DNA of 39,267 nucleotides from Prochlorococcus sp. AG-402-P18 (lineage in GTDB: Bacteria; Cyanobacteriota; Cyanobacteriia; PCC-6307; Cyanobiaceae). The stretch lies in contig QCJC01000015.1 in assembly GCA_003216275.1 (NCBI GenBank), positions 1 to 39,267 on the forward strand. Direction: 5' to 3'. This document shows, in pieces, positions 14,259 to 20,804 of this stretch. The notes below the pieces were generated by a model. The model saw only the letters and a list, made by a program, of their open reading frames with translations. It was not told the DNA's origin and searched no databases. The position numbers were made by a program, and so were the translations under genes. Position 1 is the stretch's first letter. Each line of letters opens with the position of its first letter.

Positions 14259-16598
14259 TTGGGTGGTTTCGGTCAAAAGAAAAAAGAGCATAAGGTCTCT
14301 TATAAAAAACTCTTAAAGCTTTCAGAAAAGGATCTGAAAGCAAAGTCTATTAATAGTCATATGAAAGGTAATTTAGATTTAGCAGAGAAAGGATATCTAA
14401 CTTTTATAAAAAATGGATTCTTAGATGCAGATATATTTTCGAATTATGCTCTTATATGCGAAGGGAAAGGGGAAATAGATAAAGCCATTAAGCTATATAA
14501 AAGATGTATGTCAAGTTTTCCTAATCATATCTTCTCTAAATTAAACTTATCTTTTTTATATTACAAATTAAATAAATTAAATAAGGCAAAAGAATTGATT
14601 GAAGAAGCAATTAATTTGAATCCAAATATACCAAATGGATATTGTATTAAAGGATTAATTTTAAAAGGTTTAAATAACTATCATGAGTCAAAAAAATCTC
14701 TAGAGCAAGCACTTAAAATTGATGAAAATTACTTTGATGCATTCATCAACCTAGGTTTATTGAATAAAGAAACTAATAACTATAATGATGCAGAGACAGC
14801 TTATTTAAAAGCGATAGAAATAAATAATAAATCTGCAATTGCCCATTTAAACCTAGGTGCTTGCTATAAAGAAATGCTAGAGATAGATAAGGCTATATTC
14901 CACACAGAATTAGCAATACAACTAAATGATAAATTAGAGAATTCTTATTTAAATCTTGCTTCAATATACAATCAAAAAGGGGACTATAAGAAATCATTTT
15001 CTCTTGCTAAAAAAGAACTTTCAATCAATCCTAGTAGTGAATTAAGTTATCAACTTATAAGTGAGTTAATTAAAAGACTAGAGCTATCAGATCTGTCGGA
15101 AAATGAAAATAGATATGTAATTTCCAATATATTGAGTCGTAAAGACATTTCTCACAGAGAACATTTTAGAACTATAAATAGTTTAATTCCAAAGGAATTG
15201 CTAGAAAAATTATCATTCTGTGAATCTGAATTAAATGAGAATAAGGAATTTATTTTTCTTGTAAAAGATAAGGAATTGGCAAAAGCTCTTAAATTATTGA
15301 TATTCTGCTCTCCTTTGTGGGAAAAGGCTCTAAGCAATATTCGTAAGAATATGCTCATGAATTATTCAGATAATATAAGTGTAAATAGAGATTTCCTTAA
15401 CTTTGCTATCTGTCTAGGGTCTCAATGCTTCTTAAATGAGTATGTCTATTATATATCTGAAGAAGAAAAGTTTAAGTTAGAAGAAATTAAGGAATCAATA
15501 GCTAAGAATAACAATCGAGTCTACAAATTAGCAATAATTTCTTGTTATCAATCTCTATCTTCTATTCATAATAAGTATATAAATTTAACTAATTATAAAT
15601 CTAATAACAAAGAATTTAATAAATTACTTAACTTACAAGTTGAAGAGATTCTAATTGAACAGAAGATCTCAAAAGATATTAAAAGGATAGGTAAAGTCGA
15701 TGATCTAATTTCGAAAGAAGTTAAAAATCAGTATGAATTGAACCCCTATCCTAGATGGAGATATAATTCCTATGCAAAAGAAAACAAAGTTAATTTCATT
15801 TCCATAATTAATTCAGAGATTTATCCTAATACTCTCCAGCCAAAAGAATTAAAATTACGTAATAAGACACTAAATATACTTATTGCAGGATGTGGTACTG
15901 GTATTCAAATCCTCGAAGCATCTCGATATAGCAATTGTGAAATAACAGCAATTGATTTAAGCAATTCAAGTATTTCGTATGCAAAAAGGAAAGTTGATGA
16001 ATATGGAATGCAAAATGTCAATTTTATAGAAATGGATTTACTTGAATTGAAACAACTAAATAAAAGGTTTGACTTAATTGAATGTTCAGGTGTTCTTCAT
16101 CACATGAAAGATCCTACAAAAGGATTATTTAATCTAATTGAATCTTTAGAACCAAAAGGCTTCTTAAAGTTGGGCCTATACAGTAGGTATGCCAGACAGG
16201 CAATATTAAAAGCTAGAGCATTAATCAAAGGAAAAGACATAAAGCCAAATCTTGATGAAATACGAAATTTTCGAAATGATGTTCTTAATGGCGATATAAA
16301 GAATTTAACTCAAATAACAAATTGGTCAGATTTCTACTCAACATCAATGTGCAGAGATCTATGCTTTCATAGTCAAGAAAAATGTTACTCTCTAATTGAA
16401 ATTAAAAATATGCTGTATACAGCAAATCTAGAATTCCTAGGATTCACTCTTTCAAAAGATATAAAAGATAATTACCAACTCATCAATAAGGATATGAAGT
16501 CTATATTAGATTTGAGTCTATGGGATGCATTCGAAAAACAATACCCCAATTCCTTTAGAGGTATGTATCAATTTTGGACAAGAAAATCAATTAAATAG
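14259..16598 (+). CDS. TPR protein fused to a class I SAM-dependent methyltransferase, 779 aa
   Basis: TTG 14259 gives MGGFGQKKKEHK, an N-terminus I know from picocyanobacterial TPR proteins, so I accept it. Residues about 25-270 hold some seven TPR units (for example EEAINLNPNIPNGYCIKG). Residues about 300-480 are a helical middle region containing SQCFLNEYVYYISEEE. KNQYELNPYPRWRYN follows at about 490. The methyltransferase comes next: LIAGCGTGIQILEASRYS is the glycine-rich SAM motif near 545, AIDLSNSSISYAKRK the acidic loop, and GVLHHMKDP near 611. The substrate is not known; the family's (V)xxQYExNPYPRW signature points to protein or glycan modification only by analogy. The 3' end overlaps a convergent small gene by 12 bases. 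Confidence 0.88.
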   Translation: MGGFGQKKKEHKVSYKKLLKLSEKDLKAKSINSHMKGNLDLAEKGYLTFIKNGFLDADIFSNYALICEGKGEIDKAIKLYKRCMSSFPNHIFSKLNLSFLYYKLNKLNKAKELIEEAINLNPNIPNGYCIKGLILKGLNNYHESKKSLEQALKIDENYFDAFINLGLLNKETNNYNDAETAYLKAIEINNKSAIAHLNLGACYKEMLEIDKAIFHTELAIQLNDKLENSYLNLASIYNQKGDYKKSFSLAKKELSINPSSELSYQLISELIKRLELSDLSENENRYVISNILSRKDISHREHFRTINSLIPKELLEKLSFCESELNENKEFIFLVKDKELAKALKLLIFCSPLWEKALSNIRKNMLMNYSDNISVNRDFLNFAICLGSQCFLNEYVYYISEEEKFKLEEIKESIAKNNNRVYKLAIISCYQSLSSIHNKYINLTNYKSNNKEFNKLLNLQVEEILIEQKISKDIKRIGKVDDLISKEVKNQYELNPYPRWRYNSYAKENKVNFISIINSEIYPNTLQPKELKLRNKTLNILIAGCGTGIQILEASRYSNCEITAIDLSNSSISYAKRKVDEYGMQNVNFIEMDLLELKQLNKRFDLIECSGVLHHMKDPTKGLFNLIESLEPKGFLKLGLYSRYARQAILKARALIKGKDIKPNLDEIRNFRNDVLNGDIKNLTQITNWSDFYSTSMCRDLCFHSQEKCYSLIEIKNMLYTANLEFLGFTLSKDIKDNYQLINKDMKSILDLSLWDAFEKQYPNSFRGMYQFWTRKSIK

Positions 16599-16754
16599 TT
16601 TCTCTTCCAGTCCTGGAATAAACATTTTTGAGAGGGAGAAGATAAACAATAATGCAAGGACGTTGCCAAGCATTGCTATTGCAAAGCGAATTCTTAAATC
16701 CTTAGCAAATGGGAGTAAGTTCTCCCACAACTGAAGTAATGGTCCGCCTGCCAT
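16587..16754 (-). CDS. Small single-pass membrane protein, 55 aa
   Basis: ATG 16754 to TGA 16587. MAGGPLLQLWENLLPFAKDL is followed by RIRFAIAM and a clear membrane helix (LGNVLALLFIFSLSKMF), then PGLEEKLFN. The size and layout are those of small photosynthetic or respiratory complex subunits, but I do not recognise it as any named Psb, Psa, Pet or Ndh protein. It overlaps the 3' end of the TPR-methyltransferase by 12 bp, convergently. It is the first of several small membrane proteins up to 19.4 kb. Confidence 0.65.
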   Translation of the reverse strand: MAGGPLLQLWENLLPFAKDLRIRFAIAMLGNVLALLFIFSLSKMFIPGLEEKLFN

Positions 16755-16855
16755 TGGCTATTTATGTTTAATTACTATTAGCTTACAGTGGTAATACCTT
16801 ATTGGCTACAGAAGAAATAGATTTAAATTCTAAAGGTATATTTATTAATGTTTTT

Positions 16856-17122
16856 TCAATTTAAATTGATTCTCATAAGAAATAGAATTATCAATCCTAT
16901 CGATATTAAAGTCAAAGGATAAATCATCAGAAATAAAAGTTCAGTTAAATTCGCTGGCCTATTAACAATAAACAAACCAATTATAAAGATTATTATTGGC
17001 AAGAGTATTAGTGATTTTATTAATAGGCCTTCATTCCATCTCTTAATCTCATTGTCGTCATCTAATAAAATTTTAAATTTCTCCTTTAAAACTTCTTCAT
17101 CGAAATTAGAACGATCAATCAT
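16856..17122 (-). CDS. Two-helix membrane protein, 88 aa
   Basis: The ATG at 17122 (MIDRSNFDEE) is preferred to a TTG at 17137. A charged N-terminal helix (EEVLKEKFKILLDDDNEIKR) precedes two membrane segments: LIKSLILLPIIIFIIGLFIV and LLFLMIYPLTLISIGLIILF. No conserved motif recognised. It is divergent from the SemiSWEET gene, with about 100 bp between them. Confidence 0.6.
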   Translation of the reverse strand: MIDRSNFDEEVLKEKFKILLDDDNEIKRWNEGLLIKSLILLPIIIFIIGLFIVNRPANLTELLFLMIYPLTLISIGLIILFLMRINLN

Positions 17123-17220
17123 AATACAAAATACCAATCCAAACCAGGTAAGCTAAAAACTATATAATAGTTTTTATATTCAACATATTTTGAACTTGAC
17201 CGATTCAAAAATAAAGCAAG

Positions 17221-17502
17221 ATGATTCATTTTAATTATATCGATTGGTTTGGTTTTTCAGCTGCATTACTTACAACTATAGCTTTTTTACCTCAATTATA
17301 TAAAACCTGGAAGACGAAGTCAGCCGATGATGTTTCATTGATTATGTTAATTCTTTTCATAACAGGTCTTGTTTGTTGGATTATTTACGGTTTGAAAATT
17401 AATTCAATTCCTATTGTAATTGCTAATGTAATTACCTTTATTTTTAATTTTTCAATTTTAATTTTAAAAATTACTTATAGTGAAAACAAAAAAATCAAAT
17501 AG
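17221..17502 (+). CDS. SemiSWEET-family transporter, 93 aa
   Basis: A half-SWEET protein of three membrane helices, which dimerises to make a sugar facilitator in characterised members. Helix 1 ends in the PQ-loop motif AFLPQLYKTWKTKSADDVSL (Pro24, Gln25). Helix 2 is IMLILFITGLVCWIIYGLKI and helix 3 has IPIVIANVITFIFNFSILIL; the Asn in helix 3 matches the binding-pocket Asn of the family. The size of 93 residues is standard. Substrate unknown in this organism. Confidence 0.9.
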   Translation: MIHFNYIDWFGFSAALLTTIAFLPQLYKTWKTKSADDVSLIMLILFITGLVCWIIYGLKINSIPIVIANVITFIFNFSILILKITYSENKKIK

Positions 17503-17579
17503 ATTCTTTTATATATATTAAATTATCTTTTTTGAGCTCCTAAAGAAGCTATAGTTACTAGAGAATTAATCTAAATTAA

Positions 17580-17741
17580 ATGTCAGGAGAAGAACTACAA
17601 CTAATTGGAAGATCATTAGCTCTGCATCCTCCTGTAATGATAATCACCCTTGGTTTGTTCATGTACATCAGAGGTAAAGCTATTGCAAGTAGCAATCCAA
17701 CAAAAAAAGTTACCCCATTTTTTCCTTTTAGAAACGTTTAA
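17580..17741 (+). CDS. Small single-pass membrane protein, 53 aa
   Basis: ATG 17580 to TAA 17741, reading MSGEELQLIGRSLALHPPVM, then one hydrophobic helix (IITLGLFMYI), then a basic tail RGKAIASSNPTKKV ending FFPFRNV. TCAGGAG lies after the ATG, not before it. The layout resembles low-molecular-weight photosystem subunits, but I cannot name it. It lies in the cluster of small membrane proteins next to the PsbF-like gene. Confidence 0.6.
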   Translation: MSGEELQLIGRSLALHPPVMIITLGLFMYIRGKAIASSNPTKKVTPFFPFRNV

Positions 17742-17803
17742 AATATAATTATTTGTTATTACCTAACAAAAAAAACAAATAAATTATTGAATTAACATTA
17801 GTT

Positions 17804-18325
17804 TTAACCAAAAGGATTAGTTCCTTTCAATGGGCCTACGAATAGAAATTCCATAACAGCTCCAGTTATTGCTACAGGGAAAACCCAAATAGACATAAAT
17901 CTAATTCCCATAAATTTCATTCCTCCTTTTCCAGCAAATGCATCTTTTGTCATTGTATAAACTGTTTCAGTATCTTTTACTGAGTATGTATTTCTTCCTG
18001 GATCAGAATAAGCCTGAGCAAAGTTCAAATTATTAATTAAATTTCTAACTTTGTTATGCAAAACTATAGGCCAAACCCATAAGAAAAATATACGACTAGC
18101 GAAGGCAAAAGTATCAGACTGAGGAATACCTAATTGCTGTTTAGCTTTATCCTTTGGGAAAGCGTCTTCAATAATTGATGAGATAAGATCTTGATCTGTT
18201 GGAAATACTTTTCTTTCATTAGTGGATTTAGATTCACTCCTCAAGGAAGCAAGTTCAGATCCATTATCTTCCAAAACAGCTGTTGAGCTATTATTTTCAT
18301 TCAGATTTGATTCTTGATTTACCAT
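17804..18325 (-). CDS. Membrane protein of the PsbF-like cluster, 173 aa
   Basis: Residues 1-45 are polar, Ser/Asn-rich and probably disordered. Residues 47-75 contain IIEDAFPKDKAKQQLGIP. The first hydrophobic segment is FASRIFFLWVWPIVLH (about 76-90). A loop with SDPGRNTYSVKDTETVYTMT follows, then a second membrane segment from IRFMSIWVFPVAITGAVMEF to LFVGPLKGTNPFG (141-173). The C-terminus faintly recalls small PSII subunits (PsbJ, or PsbE with RxxxxW where PsbE has RxxxxH), too weak to name. It lies just downstream of the PsbF-like gene on the same strand but behind that gene's terminator, so it probably has its own promoter. No hairpin was seen at its own 3' end. Confidence 0.75.
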   Translation of the reverse strand: MVNQESNLNENNSSTAVLEDNGSELASLRSESKSTNERKVFPTDQDLISSIIEDAFPKDKAKQQLGIPQSDTFAFASRIFFLWVWPIVLHNKVRNLINNLNFAQAYSDPGRNTYSVKDTETVYTMTKDAFAGKGGMKFMGIRFMSIWVFPVAITGAVMEFLFVGPLKGTNPFG

Positions 18326-18427
18326 GACTTATTTTTCTGTAAGCTAATTATAAGCTGTATTAGTTATAGTTGATTAAAAAAATATATAATTTGAAAATTT
18401 TTGATTGAACTATGCTTTTTACTCCAT

Positions 18428-18459
18428 AAAAAAAAGCCTATCTTTTGATAAGCCTTTTT
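18428..18459 (-). terminator. Rho-independent terminator of the PsbF-like gene
   Basis: On the minus strand AAAAAGGCTTATC pairs with GATAGGCTTTTT around an AAAA loop, with two G-U pairs, and runs into eight T. It lies 20 bases past the PsbF-like stop. Confidence 0.75.
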
Positions 18460-18477
18460 AGATTTTTACTTTATAAA

Positions 18478-18771
18478 TTAAGCGTTAATAACACCACGGC
18501 GAATAAATTGCATTGCAAAAATAGCACCAAGGAAAAAGACCGTTGGAATTCCTAATGCATTAACTGCCAATGTCCTAACAGTAAATACTGGATATCCATC
18601 TTGAGGTCTTCCTTTATCTGCAACTATTGCTGTATCTTCCCAAACTTGCTGGTTTTGAATAGTAGGACCATTATCCCAGACAAATACTCCCCATCTTCTC
18701 AACCAATAATCAGTAAAGGCAACTGAAAAAATGACTGGGGTGAGTACCAGGAGTAATTTGAAGTTGATCAT
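18478..18771 (-). CDS. PsbF (cytochrome b559 beta) paralog lacking the heme-ligand histidine, 97 aa
   Basis: Residues 60-91 match PsbF almost throughout: [20 protein letters not shown], then [13 protein letters not shown]. In true PsbF the motif is RWLAVH, where the His is an axial heme ligand. Here it reads RTLAVN: Trp is Thr67 and the ligand is Asn71 (codon AAT, checked on the minus strand). Residues 1-59 are an extension with its own membrane segment ([20 protein letters not shown]) and a loop [17 protein letters not shown], so the protein is more than twice normal PsbF length. No psbE lies nearby. It should sit in thylakoid membranes but cannot ligate heme in the usual way. It is divergent from the PsbL-like gene and has its own terminator. 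Confidence 0.88.
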   Translation of the reverse strand: MINFKLLLVLTPVIFSVAFTDYWLRRWGVFVWDNGPTIQNQQVWEDTAIVADKGRPQDGYPVFTVRTLAVNALGIPTVFFLGAIFAMQFIRRGVINA

Positions 18772-18962
18772 CCATCTATATATTTATCCAATAAATATTG
18801 GCATATGAGAGCCAAAAAGGCTGATTGATTGATTGAGCTTATGGATTCTGTAACAAATTGGTCCGAATTTAGAAGCTTTAATAAGTCTCTAAGTTGACTC
18901 GCAATACTTCTGATAGGGTGTCTTATAGCCTCTTAAAAGGCCTAAATTAACTGGTTTGGTTT

Positions 18963-19397
18963 ATGGAATTTGGTTTTAAAGAAATCCTTTTTGGACTAGC
19001 AGGAGTAAGCATGATTGCTTGGGCTGGTGTAATTGGTCTCTGGCATACCTACATGTTCCCAAGATTTTTCAAAGAAGATTCTCAACGAATTAATAGTGCT
19101 TCCCCAGTGAGTACAACGCAGTCAGCTCAAGCAAATAACGGCTCTAACAAACCTTGGTTTATTGATGACGAAGGGGGAAGCCTTACACCTAATACAGCTC
19201 TTGGAGCGATAGGCCTTAGTGATAGAGGAAAATACAGCAAAAAATCTTTTGTAGTTGCTGATTTCAACCCTATTGAATCTGACTATGGCGTAAACAGGCT
19301 TTACACCTCAATTCTAATTGGATTAGCTATCAGTACATTTGTAATAATTTCCTTTGGACTTCAGAGTGGATTTGGAATGATGGGACCGACCTTATAA
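18963..19397 (+). CDS. Thylakoid-type membrane protein with PsbL-like C-terminus, 144 aa
   Basis: The first membrane segment is residues 5-33 (IAWAGVIGLWHTYMFPRFF). A polar Ser/Asn-rich linker follows (40-65), then PWFIDDEGGSLTPNTALG. The second segment at 108-133 reads YGVNRLYTSILIGLAISTFV. PsbL has ELNRTSLYLGLLL at the same place, so NR, TS and GL line up if two residues (LY) are inserted. The end is GLQSGFGMMGPTL. PsbL similarity is suggestive only. The gene faces away from the PsbF-like gene across a 190-bp shared upstream region and ends in its own terminator. In both proteins a PSII-like segment is at the C-terminus behind an added N-terminal membrane segment. Confidence 0.75.
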   Translation: MEFGFKEILFGLAGVSMIAWAGVIGLWHTYMFPRFFKEDSQRINSASPVSTTQSAQANNGSNKPWFIDDEGGSLTPNTALGAIGLSDRGKYSKKSFVVADFNPIESDYGVNRLYTSILIGLAISTFVIISFGLQSGFGMMGPTL

Positions 19398-19469
19398 ATT
19401 GGTTAAATTAAATTTCAAAAAGACATAGCCAGATAAAACATTTTCTTAAAGCGCAATTAATAGCTCTTT

Positions 19470-19505
19470 AAGTCAGGTTCAAAATATTGAGCCTGACTTT
19501 TTTAT
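19470..19505 (+). terminator. Rho-independent terminator after the PsbL-like gene
   Basis: agtcaggttca pairs with tgagcctgact (one G-U pair) around aaatat, followed by a run of T. It separates the PsbL-like gene from isiB. Confidence 0.9.
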
Positions 19506-19859
19506 TGCATAGCAATTCACTAAAGAAATGTTTTCAGATAAAGATCTTTAAAAAGAAAGACTGGTGCTAATTTTTAAATGTTTTGTATTTATAAAAAAAA
19601 AAACAAAGAGCATTCAATTTTTTTCTCGAAAAAATTTCAATTCATTTTATCTTCAAACCCTTTGATAGCTTTGGTTTGAGAATAGCAATGAAGATAAAGC
19701 CCAAACGAAAGAATTAGTAGCCCAACAACAAAAGTGACAGATATTGACTTTTTTATGTATCAAAAATCAATATTCCATAAACAAGAAAATTTAAAAAAAA
19801 CCAAATTCACTCTAAATGTGCAAAGCTGCTTTAAAATATCGTTGATTTTAAATTGCTCC
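19506..19859. other. isiB upstream region
   Basis: About 350 bp without a gene, containing A- and T-tracts (a long A-run near 19598-19610). The frame of isiB is open upstream to 19734, but that extension does not resemble flavodoxin. I could not identify a Fur box or a clear -35/-10 pair. Confidence 0.5.
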
Positions 19860-20375
19860 ATGACTGTAGGAATCTACTTCGCTACAACAACAGGTAAAAC
19901 CGAAGATATAGCTGAACGGCTTCACGGCTTACTTGACTCTGCTGAAGGTCCAAAGGATATTTCAGATGTCGATGACCTTAGTGAATTAGCTGGACATGAT
20001 GGGGTGATTTGTGGAATCCCAACATGGAACACTGGTGCAGACTCTGAAAGATCTGGAACCGCTTGGGACTCAATCCTTGAAGACATTGGTGAGCTAAATC
20101 TCAGTGGTAAAAAGGTTGCGATTTTCGGCTTGGGAGATTCTTCTACTTATACCGAGAACTATTGCGATGCAATGGAAGAACTTCATAGGTACTTCCAGCA
20201 AGCAGGCGCTTCAATGGTGGGATACGTTGCAAAAACTGATTACACTTTTGACGAGTCCAAAAGTGTAGTTGGAGAACAGTTCTGCGGCTTACCACTCGAT
20301 GAAGACAGTGAATCAGACATGACTGATGAAAGGCTCGCAGGATGGGCTGAAAAACTAAAAAGTGAAATGTTTTAG
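19860..20375 (+). CDS. isiB: Flavodoxin
   Basis: An FMN-binding electron carrier that replaces ferredoxin downstream of photosystem I when iron is scarce. It has 171 residues, a long-chain flavodoxin. The phosphate-binding loop is ATTTGKTEDIAERL (residues 8-21), the first isoalloxazine loop PTWNTGADSERSG, and the second GLGDSSTYTENYCDAM, all in canonical order. The start is taken at MTVGIYFATTTG; the 42 codons of open frame upstream lack homology. In low-iron marine strains flavodoxin may be constitutive; no regulator site was recognised. It sits between the PSII-like cluster and a small RHH-like protein. Confidence 0.96.
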   Translation: MTVGIYFATTTGKTEDIAERLHGLLDSAEGPKDISDVDDLSELAGHDGVICGIPTWNTGADSERSGTAWDSILEDIGELNLSGKKVAIFGLGDSSTYTENYCDAMEELHRYFQQAGASMVGYVAKTDYTFDESKSVVGEQFCGLPLDEDSESDMTDERLAGWAEKLKSEMF

Positions 20376-20397
20376 TCTTACAAACTAAAGACTCCTT

Positions 20398-20431
20398 ATC
20401 TTCCTAAGTGTTACTTAGGAAGATTTTTTTT
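20398..20431 (+). terminator. Rho-independent terminator of isiB
   Basis: atcttcctaagt and acttaggaagat form a perfect 12-bp stem with a gtt loop, followed by eight T. Confidence 0.95.
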
Positions 20432-20552
20432 GCAAATTTTTCTATATGCTAAAAAACACTGAAAAAAAGCCTATTAATACCAAAAAAGTCATTTCCTAAA
20501 GCTCTTTAAGGAAATCAACCAAAAAGCTCGACAATATCTTAATATTTTCTTT

Positions 20553-20792
20553 ATGAACTCAAATAGTTGCTCAGGCCAAAACATTTCTATAAGCCTAAAC
20601 CTCTCTTTAAAAGAGGAGACTTTGCGCATGTTGATAGAAATGGCAGAAGATATGGGCGCAAGTCTTGAGGATGTTATTAGCTCAATAGCCGAGGACTCAG
20701 TAATTGATCTAAAGAGACTTCAAGAAGATTTAGGAATTGTAATAATCCCAGAAAAATGCAGCAAGCAAGATTTAATAAATTCGCTTCAATAA
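20553..20792 (+). CDS. Small protein with ribbon-helix-helix-like pattern, 79 aa
   Basis: The N-terminal region reads ISISLNLSLKEETLRMLIEM, then AEDMGASLEDVISSIAED. A short alternating beta-strand followed by two helices is the layout of RHH/CopG-type DNA-binding proteins, although the characteristic basic strand is missing. The C-terminal part (DLKRLQEDLGIVIIPEKCSK) is unassigned. It may be autonomous, starting after the isiB terminator. The homology is by eye and weak; a plain conserved hypothetical is the alternative. Confidence 0.55.
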   Translation: MNSNSCSGQNISISLNLSLKEETLRMLIEMAEDMGASLEDVISSIAEDSVIDLKRLQEDLGIVIIPEKCSKQDLINSLQ

Positions 20793-20804
20793 TTTAAAGC
20801 TTCT

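Noticed and set aside
19734-19859. N-terminal extension of flavodoxin by 42 residues
   Set aside because: The extension does not look like flavodoxin; the family start MTVGIYFATTTG is at 19860.
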